Source of the DNA: Ruoffia sp044336205
GTDB taxonomy: Bacteria > Bacillota > Bacilli > Lactobacillales > Aerococcaceae
Length of the DNA stretch: 64,000 nucleotides
Assembly: GCA_044336205.1 (NCBI GenBank)
Contig: CP172318.1
Span: 124,001 to 188,000 of the forward strand
Direction: 5' to 3'
The position numbers and the translations under genes were made by a program. How positions within the stretch are numbered: position 1 is the first letter of the stretch; every line of letters starts with the position of its first letter. Shown here piece after piece: positions 35,015 through 43,858 of this stretch. The notes under the pieces are model-generated. The model was not told the DNA's origin. It saw nothing but the letters and a program-made list of their open reading frames with translations, and made no database searches.

Positions 35015-35851
35015 TTATTTCCTCTCTTTCTTTTCTAAAGCATGCAGTGACTCTAAAGATTGTTGAAAAGTTGAATCTTTGAGTGAACTATCTAATTCCA
35101 TGAAGTAATCGTATATAATATCAGTCACAATAAGTAAGGGTAACTGTGGTGAGATACGGTTTCCAAAGTTTAAGTTCTTCATATTTGCCACCGTAATGAT
35201 GTTTGAGAAGTCATATTGTTCGATATTAACTTGAGCAGTAAAGATGGCGGTATACGCTCCTTTTAATGTAGCTTGCTTTAAGGCCGTTAAGACAACAGGC
35301 GTTTCGCCGGAAATTGTAAAGCCAATAACCACTGTGTCTTGATCAACAAGAACATGATTCATCAACATCACATCATCGTCACTTATTGCTTCAATATGCA
35401 GTCCCATCCGCATAAAACGAATCTTCATCTCTTGAGCCGCAAAACCAGAACTTCCCTTACCATAAATGAATACTTTTTTAGCTGTCGAAAGTTTCGTCGC
35501 CAATCGTTCAATTTGCCCCACTTCAATCAGACTGTATGCTTTATCTAGAATTTTATTGTAATCCACCAGAACGCGCTTCATCTGTTGACTTTGATACATG
35601 GAGTTTTTTGGCAGTTGCTTAGACTGGTAATCAAAGATAAACTCACGGTAACCTGAGAAACCACATTTTTTTGCAAAACGAGTTAAAGAGGATTCAGAAA
35701 CATGTATTTTGGCTGATATGGCTTTGGAAGAAAAATCTTGGTCTTCTGTTGCTTCATTCATAAAAAAATTTGCGATATCTTTTTCAGACGGTGTCAAAGA
35801 TTCATAAACGGCTTCAATAATAGGCACTGAGCTCTTATAAATCTCGCTCAT
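35015..35851 (-). CDS. RpiR/MurR-family regulator (HTH + SIS)
   Basis: 278 residues: an HTH_6 domain (~1-77, SSKAISAKIHVSESSLTRFA) and a sugar-phosphate SIS domain (~105-240, KKVFIYGKGSSGFAAQEM and VVIGFTISGETPVVLTA). Such regulators sense phosphosugars and control amino-sugar genes. ATG 35851 has GGGAGGGAG upstream; an earlier in-frame ATG (35875) lies before it. It is the first gene of the operon, 6 bases before nanE, and probably controls it. Confidence 0.9.
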   Translation of the reverse strand: MSEIYKSSVPIIEAVYESLTPSEKDIANFFMNEATEDQDFSSKAISAKIHVSESSLTRFAKKCGFSGYREFIFDYQSKQLPKNSMYQSQQMKRVLVDYNKILDKAYSLIEVGQIERLATKLSTAKKVFIYGKGSSGFAAQEMKIRFMRMGLHIEAISDDDVMLMNHVLVDQDTVVIGFTISGETPVVLTALKQATLKGAYTAIFTAQVNIEQYDFSNIITVANMKNLNFGNRISPQLPLLIVTDIIYDYFMELDSSLKDSTFQQSLESLHALEKKERK

Positions 35852-35870
35852 TATCTCCCTCCTCCCAGTA

Positions 35871-35884
35871 ATCAAGCGTTTACA
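35871..35884 (-). promoter_or_regulatory. cre-like site (CcpA) before rpiR
   Basis: TGTAAACGCTTGAT on the minus strand fits the cre consensus TGWAARCGYTWWCW at 12 of 14 positions. It is 20 bases upstream of the regulator start, suggesting carbon catabolite repression. Confidence 0.65.
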
Positions 35885-36294
35885 AGTGAAGTATAAAACG
35901 ATATGAAATTAATTTCAATACAACCACTTAATTTAGAAAGTAGTTTTAACAATTAGTAATGCTGTTTCGTCAGAAAAAAATAATTGTGAAAGTAGTTTCC
36001 AAAAAATATAAAGAAAAGTTTTATCAATAAGAAGTCTATCTATCGATTAGGAGGAAATTAGAGTAGATATCACATTTCAAGAACAAAATTTTGTTCAGAT
36101 AACTCTTTTTTATCTTTAAAGTAATATGAATTTTTTATCAAATTTATCGAATATGTTATAAAAAATAGTTGTTTTTTGTATAAAAAAGTAACACTTACAA
36201 TTAAATAAAAGATAAATACAGGGGTATAAAATGATATTACGATTACTAAAAACAAGATATACTGATTGTTTTTAATTTAAATTTAATAAATAGA
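35885..36294. other. AT-rich divergent intergenic region
   Basis: No gene supported. The region is extremely AT-rich and contains the divergent promoters of the rpiR operon and oppA. Confidence 0.5.
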
Positions 36295-36323
36295 TTGATT
36301 TTATATTAATCTTTTTGTATGAT
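36295..36323 (+). promoter_or_regulatory. oppA promoter
   Basis: TTGATT (36295-36300), exactly 17 bases, TATGAT (36318-36323). It lies 37 bases before the oppA ATG, whose ribosome site AAAGGAGAG is at ~36346-36354. Confidence 0.75.
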
Positions 36324-36359
36324 GTTTCTTGAATATATAATAAAAAAAGGAGAGTTAAT

Positions 36360-37973
36360 ATGTCACTAAATAAAATGAAGCGATGGTTGTTAGGGGCCCT
36401 CACCATGTCAGTTGTTAGTTTTGCTGCAGCACCAATGGCTGTTCAAGCGAATGAGAATATTTTGAATTTGGCGGTTTCGGCAGAACCACCTTCAATTGAT
36501 CCGGCAATTGGTACGGATACAACATCGGGTGCGATTATTGATAATGTTTTTGAAAGGTTGACGGCTGTCACCCCTGAAGGTGAGATTGTGCCAGCGGCAG
36601 CTGAATCCTGGGATGTCAGCGAAGATAGCTTAACTTATACTTTCAAGTTACGAGAGGGTATGAATTGGTCGAATGGTGACCCATTAGTAGCTGGCGACTT
36701 TGAATATGCTTGGAAGCGTGTGTTGAATCCTGAGACTTTATCTGAGCGTGCTAATTTTATGTATGCAATCGAGGGAGCAGAAGCCTACAATAAAGGGGAA
36801 GGTGACGTAGAGGATGTAAAAATTACAGCTTTGGATGATTATACATTAGAAGTTGTCTTGAGAGCACCGACAGTCTACTTTGATGAGTTCGTTGCTATGT
36901 ATACATTCTCACCAGTTAACCCAGCAATTGTTGAAGAAAATCCTAATTGGGCCATAGATGTATCAGAAGATTATGTAAGTAATGGAGCATTTACTTTAAC
37001 GGAGTGGAGACATAATAGTGACTTTGTCTTAACAAAGAATGATCAATATTGGGATGCGGATAATGTTGCCTTAGACGGTGTAAACGTCCAGATTATTGAA
37101 TCTGAAGCAGCTGTTTCGTCTGAATTTATGGCAGGAAACTTAGACTTTTTAGGGTCTCCTTATGGAACTGTATCACTAGATGCGATGGAAACATTCGAAG
37201 AGCAAGGTATTCTAGAGACTAAAGCTCAATCAGCGATCTACTGGTACGTCATGAACGTTGAAGATCCTGTTACATCTAACGTAAATATTCGTAAGGCTCT
37301 AGGCTATGCGGTGAACCGTCAAAATATCGTAGATAATATATCAAAAGGTGGAGAAATTCCTGCACTAGGTTATGTACCACCAATGATTCCGGGATTCGAA
37401 GAGGACCGTGGATACTTTGAAGATGCGGACTATGATACAGCGAGAGAATACTTAGCGGTTGGATTGGAAGAGCTTGGATTAGAAGATGCTAGTGAATTGA
37501 CTATCAACTTATCGATTAATACAAGTGAAGCTCACTCAGTGATCGCACAAGATGTTCAAGAGAACTGGGTAAAGGAACTAGGTATTAATGTCAACATTGA
37601 TAATACAGAGTGGCAAGTTTACTTAGATAAGTTAAGTATGTTAGATTATCAAGTAGGCCGTCTGGGTTGGACTGGTAAGTATAATGATGCGACCACTTAC
37701 TTAGACATGTACCGTACGAAAGATGTTGGTAATAACGATACGGGTTGGGAGTCTGAGGAGTATAAAGCATTGTTAGATGCTTCAGACTTTGAACTCGATG
37801 AAGAAGCTCGTCTAGACTTATTGCGTCAAGCTGAAGCAGTGATGATTGAAGAAATGCCAGTAATCCCAATCTATTACTACAGTAATGCCTATGTAACCAA
37901 AGAAGGTGTTAAAGGTATGGATTATGATGCGGTAGGTCGAATCAACTTGAAGCACGTGTCGATTGAAGAATAA
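36360..37973 (+). CDS. oppA: oligopeptide ABC substrate-binding protein (OppA-like) without lipobox
   Basis: 537-residue SBP_bac_5 protein, the extracellular receptor of a peptide importer. AEPPSIDPAIGTDTTSGAII, YTFKLREGMNWSNGDPL, DFEYAWKRVLNP and RKALGYAVNRQNIV are OppA blocks. The signal peptide (1-30) ends VQA-NEN, a signal-peptidase-I type site; there is no cysteine, unlike nearly all Gram-positive OppA lipoproteins. No permease or ATPase genes adjoin, so it is an orphan that must use a transporter encoded elsewhere. It has its own promoter and terminator. Confidence 0.93.
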   Translation: MSLNKMKRWLLGALTMSVVSFAAAPMAVQANENILNLAVSAEPPSIDPAIGTDTTSGAIIDNVFERLTAVTPEGEIVPAAAESWDVSEDSLTYTFKLREGMNWSNGDPLVAGDFEYAWKRVLNPETLSERANFMYAIEGAEAYNKGEGDVEDVKITALDDYTLEVVLRAPTVYFDEFVAMYTFSPVNPAIVEENPNWAIDVSEDYVSNGAFTLTEWRHNSDFVLTKNDQYWDADNVALDGVNVQIIESEAAVSSEFMAGNLDFLGSPYGTVSLDAMETFEEQGILETKAQSAIYWYVMNVEDPVTSNVNIRKALGYAVNRQNIVDNISKGGEIPALGYVPPMIPGFEEDRGYFEDADYDTAREYLAVGLEELGLEDASELTINLSINTSEAHSVIAQDVQENWVKELGINVNIDNTEWQVYLDKLSMLDYQVGRLGWTGKYNDATTYLDMYRTKDVGNNDTGWESEEYKALLDASDFELDEEARLDLLRQAEAVMIEEMPVIPIYYYSNAYVTKEGVKGMDYDAVGRINLKHVSIEE

Positions 37974-37992
37974 TATCACTTAATTCATTAAT

Positions 37993-38034
37993 AGAGTAAG
38001 CTAAGCGCTCAAGCCTTGGCTTACTCTTTTTTTG
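37993..38034 (+). terminator. oppA terminator
   Basis: AGAGTAAGC (37993-38001) and GCTTACTCT (38019-38027) with a following T7. Confidence 0.88.
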
Positions 38035-38085
38035 AAGTTTTAAAACCACTATTAAATACAATAAGCCTGCCCATTTTATAGGAAG

Positions 38086-38301
38086 AAAAATATAGCGGCA
38101 CTCACTAACAAGATCCTTCCGGTAAAAAATGAAGCCTTAGCTGAATCTAGTCTAGTTGGTATGAACCAGCCGGCCCCTAAAGTGCGTGAATTACTGCGTG
38201 CCACTAATGCCACTAATGCAGATAGTATAAGCTTTGCTTCTCAAGTATTAACAATCCAATTTCAGACCGTTGTAGCAGCTAATCATTACTGGGATGAATA
38301 A
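38086..38301 (+). pseudogene. gene fragment of unknown family
   Basis: A ~70-codon frame without a start reads NIAALTNKILPVKNEALAES, later MNQPAPKVRELLRA, and ends AANHYWDE-TAA at 38299-38301. Its composition is protein-like but I do not recognise the family. It looks like the C-terminal end of a deleted gene. Confidence 0.45.
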
Positions 38302-38328
38302 ATAACCAAGTAAAAATTATCGTAAAAA

Positions 38329-38367
38329 AGCGTGAGTTAAAGCCCTTAGAGTGGCTTAACTCACGCT
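38329..38367. terminator. bidirectional terminator
   Basis: AGCGTGAGTTAAAGCC and GGCTTAACTCACGCT form a long stem with one bulge, just after the minus-strand PepSY gene. It also stops plus-strand reading from the fragment at 38301. Confidence 0.85.
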
Positions 38368-38385
38368 ATATTTGTCTAATAAAGC

Positions 38386-38862
38386 TTATCGTTTCAACTT
38401 CATTTGAACGACTGTACCGTCTTGGGCATCAACTTTCACTTCGGTAATTTGCCCACCGGTTGCATCGGCTATCTCAACTTTCCACACTGTACGCTCTTTT
38501 TGTCGGTCCAATTCCCATTGGAAGGGTTGATCGACTTGCGATTGAGATAGGGCAATATCATTAATTTCTGATAGAGGCATGAGATTATCTAGGTTAAGAG
38601 TCCTTCTTTGCCGACGCGTTGGATCTTGGTCTTTTGCTTTTAGAGGTCTTTGTCGTTCCTTTAAGATGGTTGAATTTTGTGCATTTATTTCTAGGATATT
38701 CCGGTGAGTACCGTCATTTCCGACCATCTCATATTTAATAAAGGGACCTTCATATTCAATCTGCAGTTTAGTCATATCACTTTTTGGAAATTTGCCTAAA
38801 AATAAGTTGATGGCGTCTTTAACAGGAATGATTCCTAATTGAGTCTCGAGTCTGTGAGTCAT
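38386..38862 (-). CDS. PepSY-domain protein
   Basis: 158 residues with two PepSY-like regions: ~1-60 (VKDAINLFLGKFPKSDMTKL) and the C-terminus (~120-158, WKVEIADATGGQITEVKVDA followed by DGTVVQMKLKR). PepSY domains are thought to act as protease inhibitors or chaperones, often outside the cell, but no signal peptide is visible here. ATG 38862 is 8 bases after GGAGG. Monocistronic, with its own terminator. Function otherwise unknown. Confidence 0.75.
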   Translation of the reverse strand: MTHRLETQLGIIPVKDAINLFLGKFPKSDMTKLQIEYEGPFIKYEMVGNDGTHRNILEINAQNSTILKERQRPLKAKDQDPTRRQRRTLNLDNLMPLSEINDIALSQSQVDQPFQWELDRQKERTVWKVEIADATGGQITEVKVDAQDGTVVQMKLKR

Positions 38863-39022
38863 TGTATTCACCTCCAATACTAATTTTTTAAAAGCAATCA
38901 ATAGTTGGATGAATAGAAGAATGTATGAATCAGTGTGAAATAAAAATATATTTAAATATCATTATCTATATATTAATTATAATATGTATAGTGAGAATCG
39001 TCAAATATTAATGCAACAAAAA

Positions 39023-39045
39023 AAGCACCCACAGGTGCTTTAATT
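39023..39045 (-). terminator. terminator after tRNA-Ala
   Basis: AAGCACC (39023-39029) and GGTGCTT (39034-39040), T-rich on the minus-strand exit side. Confidence 0.8.
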
Positions 39046-39057
39046 AACGATTAGATA

Positions 39058-39130
39058 TGGAGACAATCGGGCTTGAACCGACGACCTCTACACTGCCAGT
39101 GTAGCGCTCTCCCAACTGAGCTATGCCCCC
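39058..39130 (-). tRNA. tRNA-Ala(GGC)
   Basis: 73 nt that fold as a cloverleaf on the minus strand: acceptor GGGGGCA/TGTCTCC, D-arm GCTCAGTTGGGAGAGC, anticodon arm CTACA-CTGGCAG-TGTAG with anticodon GGC (codon GCC, Ala), T-loop GTTCAAGC. CCA is not encoded. It stands alone with a terminator right after it. The rest of 38863-39328 shows no other gene. Confidence 0.95.
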
Positions 39131-39328
39131 GTTAATTGGCTAACTAAGAATATATAATATCACATTAATTTTATTAATCAAGCTTTATTAAAATATTATT
39201 ATTAGATAAATTTTAACTAAAGATCACATGATCATGTAAGTAGACTTTTATAAACTCAAGCAAAAACTTCAACAATCTATCTTATTTATGTTAGTATTTT
39301 AGGACGAGAATAAGGGGGATAGGATGTC

Positions 39329-40000
39329 ATGTCATATTTTTTATTAGGGGTTGAAGGGGTTTTAACCTTTATTTCACCTTGTTTACTACCGATGCTTCCC
39401 ATTTACCTTGCGTATATTAGTGGTCAGGTTGACCAAGAAAACTCAGCTTCTCAAGTTAAGCGACCATTCTTTGTTCAAGCCCTTCTTTTTGTGCTAGGTT
39501 TTACTTTAATCTTTGTATTGATGAGTTTATTCGTCAACACGCTTGGAAGGTTTGTCTTAATTAATCGAACGTTGATTCATTGGATTGCGGGAGCTTTTAT
39601 GATTTTAATAGGGTTTGATTATTTCTTAGGTAATCCACTGATGAATCGGGTGCGAGTTCGTTCTCAAGCAACCTTCAATCATACGAGTGCCTTTGTTTTA
39701 GGAATGGTCTTTTCAATTTCTTGGACACCTTGTGTAGGAACGTTTCTTGCGAGTGCATTATCTTATGCAGCCACTTCTGATTCCTACATAGAATCTGTCG
39801 CTTTGTTATTGAGTTATTCGCTAGGATTAGGTATTCCTTTTATATTGAGTGCCTTACTCATTGAAGAGTTGCAGTCGGTTATTCAATGGATCAAACAACA
39901 TTATGATGTCATACATAAAGTATCAGGCGTATTTTTAATTGCTTTCGGTGTGTTTACAATAACGGGTTGGCTCGAAACCTTATTAATATACTTAAGTTAG
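39329..40000 (+). CDS. ccdA: CcdA-type thiol/disulfide transmembrane carrier
   Basis: 223-residue DsbD-core membrane protein with six hydrophobic segments. The two redox cysteines lie in the family motifs FISPCLLPMLPIYL (~Cys18) and SWTPCVGTFLAS (~Cys134). It moves reducing equivalents from cytoplasmic thioredoxin to an outside partner, here almost certainly the TlpA-like protein encoded 11 bases downstream. ATG 39329 follows AAGGGGGAT. Confidence 0.92.
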   Translation: MSYFLLGVEGVLTFISPCLLPMLPIYLAYISGQVDQENSASQVKRPFFVQALLFVLGFTLIFVLMSLFVNTLGRFVLINRTLIHWIAGAFMILIGFDYFLGNPLMNRVRVRSQATFNHTSAFVLGMVFSISWTPCVGTFLASALSYAATSDSYIESVALLLSYSLGLGIPFILSALLIEELQSVIQWIKQHYDVIHKVSGVFLIAFGVFTITGWLETLLIYLS

Positions 40001-40011
40001 AGGAGTAGACT

Positions 40012-40671
40012 ATGAAAAAAATTAGTTTAATTATTATTGGTTTTATTGTAATCTTTGTCGGAGCGTATGTTGTCTATCAAAATAATATAGAAGATCCCAA
40101 AGAAGAATTGGCGATGATATCAGATGTATCAGTAGAAGAAGATATTTCTTCAGTTGATAAACAAGCTAGTGAGAGTGAACAGAGTGAAGTGTTAGAATCT
40201 GATGATGTTGAGGATGATGATAGTGATGAAATTGAGGAGCCGAGTTCAACCGTCTGGCGCGGTCCTTCAACGACTTATCTTGATGCGGAGGATAATGTCT
40301 ATCGTCTATTAGACAATGCTGGTGAGCCAATGATTATTAATATCTGGGCTTCTTGGTGTCCGCCATGTCGTGATGAGATGCCTTTATTCGAGCAAGCTTA
40401 TCAAGAATACGGTGAAGATATCACTTTCCTTATGTTGAATGCCTTAGAAAGTCGACCATCGGAAACGAAAGAAGTCGCTTTAAACTACGTTGAATCTATT
40501 GACTTGTCGATGCCAGTTTACTTTGATAATAAATTTGCTAATCAAATTGAATTTTCAGCTAGCACCTTGCCTCTCACCGCCGTGCTTGATGCGGATGGTG
40601 AAGTAGTTGAGATCGTTCGTGGGCAAGTGTCACCGGCTAAGTTAAAACAAATGATAAATAAAGTATTATAA
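40012..40671 (+). CDS. membrane-anchored TlpA/ResA-like thioredoxin
   Basis: 219 residues: one N-terminal anchor (~4-22), a very acidic Ser/Glu/Asp linker (~27-80), then a TlpA-like domain with active site WASWCPPC (Cys116 and Cys119) and the cis-Pro region (STLPLTAVLD). It should reduce extracellular disulfides, being re-reduced by CcdA. The long acidic linker, which may span the wall, is distinctive. Confidence 0.92.
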   Translation: MKKISLIIIGFIVIFVGAYVVYQNNIEDPKEELAMISDVSVEEDISSVDKQASESEQSEVLESDDVEDDDSDEIEEPSSTVWRGPSTTYLDAEDNVYRLLDNAGEPMIINIWASWCPPCRDEMPLFEQAYQEYGEDITFLMLNALESRPSETKEVALNYVESIDLSMPVYFDNKFANQIEFSASTLPLTAVLDADGEVVEIVRGQVSPAKLKQMINKVL

Positions 40672-40717
40672 AAAAATCATGGCCTTGATGAATGATGCTT
40701 CAGGGCCATGATTTTTT
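40671..40717. terminator. bidirectional terminator after the thioredoxin gene
   Basis: AAAAAATCATGGCC and GGCCATGATTTTTT flank an 18-base loop. It separates the convergent thioredoxin and oxidoreductase genes. Confidence 0.9.
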
Positions 40718-40728
40718 GTTTGAATGAG

Positions 40729-41742
40729 TTAGCTAAGTTCAGAGAGACTGTCTTCCATAATTTTCATCACTGCTAAAGTCTCTTCGTCTTTAACGACTTT
40801 ATCCTTACCATGAATAATGGTCTCGTAAATATCGCGGTATACTTGGCGGTAGTCACCCACTTCTGAGACGACCTTCTCTTGGTGGTAGCTACCTTGTTCA
40901 TCGATATAAGTTAAAGTACCATATTCATTGTATCCATCTACCCCAAATCCTGGCTGGTCTGGCATGTAATTCAACTTGAGGTGAGCTTCTTGCATGTCCA
41001 CTGTCTGCTTAATGAAAGTCCCTTTTTGACCATAGACAACAAAAGACGGTCGTGTCTGTAGGTACATGGTTGAGCCTTTAACGGAAACACGAGTGTTGCC
41101 ATAATCGAGGTCAAAGTCAAAGTAATCATTAGGATGACCTTTACCTAGGATCTGGCGGTTGGCTGAGTGAACTTTATCTGGTAGGCCAAAATATGAAATA
41201 GCCTGGTCCAGTGAGTGGCTAGCCAGCCCATAAGTATAAGAGTCCACTAGACTGTAGGTAGAATTTATGGAAAACTCTGGAGCATAGCGGTCATAATGAA
41301 TCTCCACTTCGATTAAATCTCCTAATACACCAGACTCAATGACTTTTTGTGTAGTCAAAAAGTCTGAATCATAGCGACGATTTTGGTAGCTTTGGATGAA
41401 TAAATTGTGGGAACTTGCAAGATCGAATAGTTCTTTAGCTTGAGCGTATGTCTGGGCAAAAGGCTTTTCAACGAGCACATTTTTACCTGCTTCGAGCGTT
41501 TGTTTAGCCAGTTCGTAATGGGTTGAACTTGGTGTGGTAATGACTACTAAGTTAATTGTCTTGTCATTGTAGATATCAGCTAGGTCTGTCGCATAATGTG
41601 CTCCTTCTATGACTGGCCAATCTTGTCTTCCAGAGCGAGAGTAGATTGTACGCACCTTAGCGCTATCTCCTAAACGTGTTGAGAACGGGAAATGATAGCG
41701 ATTCGTTGACTTACCATTTCCGATATAAGCGATGTTTAACAT
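40729..41742 (-). CDS. Gfo/Idh/MocA-family NAD(P)-dependent oxidoreductase
   Basis: 337 residues. N-terminal Rossmann domain starting MLNIAYIGNGKSTNRYHFPF; NLVVITTPSSTHYELA and the EKPFA motif (VLVEKPFAQTYAQA, ~95-108) are diagnostic, followed by the C-terminal alpha/beta domain. YvaA/scyllo-inositol dehydrogenase-like relatives act on sugars or inositols. The substrate is not deducible and there is no operon context. Confidence 0.9.
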   Translation of the reverse strand: MLNIAYIGNGKSTNRYHFPFSTRLGDSAKVRTIYSRSGRQDWPVIEGAHYATDLADIYNDKTINLVVITTPSSTHYELAKQTLEAGKNVLVEKPFAQTYAQAKELFDLASSHNLFIQSYQNRRYDSDFLTTQKVIESGVLGDLIEVEIHYDRYAPEFSINSTYSLVDSYTYGLASHSLDQAISYFGLPDKVHSANRQILGKGHPNDYFDFDLDYGNTRVSVKGSTMYLQTRPSFVVYGQKGTFIKQTVDMQEAHLKLNYMPDQPGFGVDGYNEYGTLTYIDEQGSYHQEKVVSEVGDYRQVYRDIYETIIHGKDKVVKDEETLAVMKIMEDSLSELS

Positions 41743-41923
41743 ATGAATCCCTCCATGAGTTTGTTACTAACAATATACCGTTTTTCTTGTAGCTAGAATA
41801 CGATTATGCTTTGAAAAGGGATATAAAACCAAGTTCATAGTATTAACTAGCACTTTTGACGAAGAATGGGTTATACTAAAGAAGATAGTAGAATTATCGA
41901 AAAAATTTACTAAGAGGTGTACT

Positions 41924-42412
41924 ATGCAAATCAAACGCGGCGATCAAATTATTAATCTAGTGGGAAATCCGATTGATGTCGGCGAGACATTCCCAATGGT
42001 AGACCTTATTGATCGTAATCAAGTTACAGTATCTTTGAAAAATTATATTAATGGACTCACAATTATTAGCATTGTGCCGGATATTAACACAAGGACTTGT
42101 GATATTCAGACAAACCGCTTTGCAGCACTGGCGAAAGAGAAAGATTACCCAATTATTACAATTAGCACCAACGATCCTGAAGACATTGTGAACTGGTGTC
42201 AGGCGAATAACGTTGATATGACTTACTTATCGGATGTAAACCGTCAATTAGCTGATCAATCAGGTTTACTGATGGCTGAATATGACAAGCTAGCTAGAAC
42301 AGTCCTAGTTGTTGATGGTGCCGGAAAGGTTCATTACCGAGAAATCGTTGCTGATATGCGTGATGAACCAGATTATGATACAGTCATTGCAGCTTGCGAA
42401 AAGCTAAAATAA
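41924..42412 (+). CDS. tpx: thiol peroxidase
   Basis: 162-residue atypical 2-Cys peroxiredoxin (Tpx). The peroxidatic Cys59 lies in SIVPDINTRTCDIQT and the resolving Cys92 in VNWCQANN; NLVGNPIDVGETFPMV is the usual N-terminus. It detoxifies peroxides using thioredoxin. ATG 41924 follows AAGAGGTG. Single-gene unit. Confidence 0.95.
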   Translation: MQIKRGDQIINLVGNPIDVGETFPMVDLIDRNQVTVSLKNYINGLTIISIVPDINTRTCDIQTNRFAALAKEKDYPIITISTNDPEDIVNWCQANNVDMTYLSDVNRQLADQSGLLMAEYDKLARTVLVVDGAGKVHYREIVADMRDEPDYDTVIAACEKLK

Positions 42413-42475
42413 CTAACAAATAAACTTTGTGCGCACTTTGAATTGTTAACCCAGTAAAAGAATGGAGTGAATAAA

Positions 42476-42886
42476 GTGAATAATTTAAAATGGAAGTTCT
42501 CACGATTCATGATTGGTCGCTACGGGGCAGACTCACTTTACCAAGCGACCGTTATCTTAGTGGTTATCTTGCAATTAATCCATTTTTTTACAAAAAACCC
42601 AAGCTTAAACTTTATCTCGCTCGTTCTAATTGTGCGGATGCTTTTTCGTGTTTTTTCTAAGAATATTGTTGCTAGACGTCAAGAGAACACACTATATGTA
42701 AGTCTAGCGAATAAAGTTAAGAAAAGATGGAAGATTGAAGTGCGTCGAGTCAGAGAATACCGCACTCACCGCTACCGCCAATGCGAACAGTGTAAGACAG
42801 TGATGCGACTCCCGCGAAAACGCGGAACGCACACGGCGAAGTGCCCTAAGTGCGGGCATTCGAATAAAGTGAGGATATTGATGTAA
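42476..42886 (+). CDS. small membrane protein with C-terminal zinc ribbon
   Basis: 136 residues: two hydrophobic segments (~22-40 and ~45-62), a basic middle, and a C-terminal C-x2-C...C-x2-C zinc ribbon (CEQCKTVMRLPRKRGTH then KCPKCGHSNK). No function known to me. Start GTG 42476 is 8 bases after TGGAG; GTG 42467 would overlap that site. Confidence 0.8.
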   Translation: MNNLKWKFSRFMIGRYGADSLYQATVILVVILQLIHFFTKNPSLNFISLVLIVRMLFRVFSKNIVARRQENTLYVSLANKVKKRWKIEVRRVREYRTHRYRQCEQCKTVMRLPRKRGTHTAKCPKCGHSNKVRILM

Positions 42887-42901
42887 ATAAAAAATAAATA
42901 C

Positions 42902-42932
42902 CCACCCCAACTTTTAAACAAAAGTAGGGTGG
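42902..42932. terminator. terminator after the zinc-ribbon gene
   Basis: CCACCCCAACTTTT and AAAAGTAGGGTGG pair around a short loop, followed by T-rich sequence. Confidence 0.8.
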
Positions 42933-42965
42933 TTTGATTTATTGTTACGCTTGTTGATTGCATCA

Positions 42966-43275
42966 CTAATAAGTTTGATATGAGCCAGCGTGCTCCACTT
43001 CATCTTCAGTGAGAATGCCATCACTGTTGAAGTCTGAATTAGCTATGGTAATCGTCTTTTTGAAACTATCAATTTCTGTATAGTCTTTAGGATTTTTGAG
43101 ATAGTTTGGGCATCTTGATAACCGTCACTATTCTTATCATATTCAAGAAATTATTGTTGCAGTTGAAAGTTTTGTGTCTTCGCCTTCATCTTTCCCCTCG
43201 TCATTGTCAAAGTGGGTTGTCGTTTGAACGGTAGTAACTTGGTCGATAAACAGGACAGTTAAGTTTAATAAGACG
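42966..43275 (-). pseudogene. remnant of an EF-hand calcium-binding protein
   Basis: Two EF-hand loops can be read on the minus strand in different frames: EYDKNSDGYQDAQ (~43100-43145) and SDFNSDGILTEDEVEHAGSY (~42975-43035), the latter ending in TAG at 42966-42968. An acidic stretch DNDEGKDEGEDT lies upstream. Frameshifts and stops separate the pieces and no start is seen. It is a decayed secreted or surface calcium-binding protein, by inference. Confidence 0.65.
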
Positions 43276-43309
43276 TTAATATTATCTTCATGGATTCTGT
43301 CTCGATAAA

Positions 43310-43714
43310 TTAACCAAAAAACCGCTTAATCTCAATCTCAGCCGACTCGATTGAATCCGATCCGTGGATGGCGTTATAAGTAACATCTTTTCCAAAGTCG
43401 CCACGAATGGTGCCGGGGTTGGCTTCTAAAGCATTCGTTGGTCCCATAAGCCGACGCATACCTTCAATGACACATTCCCCTTCAACGACCATCGCAAAGA
43501 CAGGTCCTGATAAGATATACGCTTCTAGTTTAGGAAAGAAAGGCTTGTCTAAGAGATGAGCATAGTGTTCTTTCACTAAATCAGCAGTTAAGGTCATGAG
43601 CTTAGCTTGAATGGTGCGGTAGCCTTTATCTTCAATACGACTGATAATGCGTCCAACCTTACCAGATAGGACGGCGTCAGGTTTAATCATTATATAAGTT
43701 TGTTGAATTGTCAT
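43310..43714 (-). CDS. ndk: nucleoside diphosphate kinase
   Basis: 134 residues. It transfers the gamma phosphate between NTPs and NDPs through His117 (NAIHGSDSIESAEIEI). MIKPDAV, the nucleotide-binding RRLMGPTNALEA and GTIRGDFG are family hallmarks. ATG 43714 is chosen, 8 bases after AAGGAGG; the ATG at 43720 is too close to it. Confidence 0.95.
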   Translation of the reverse strand: MTIQQTYIMIKPDAVLSGKVGRIISRIEDKGYRTIQAKLMTLTADLVKEHYAHLLDKPFFPKLEAYILSGPVFAMVVEGECVIEGMRRLMGPTNALEANPGTIRGDFGKDVTYNAIHGSDSIESAEIEIKRFFG

Positions 43715-43858
43715 AATCATGTCCTCCTTGATGGCGTTTTCTTTATTATATCAATCCTAAAGTTGAAAAGATATTTTTAACAAGTTGAATGTTTAGCCTT
43801 AATTCAGGGTGAATGTTATATTTATTTATAGAGAAAGTTTTTTAAAGGGAGCGATTAG

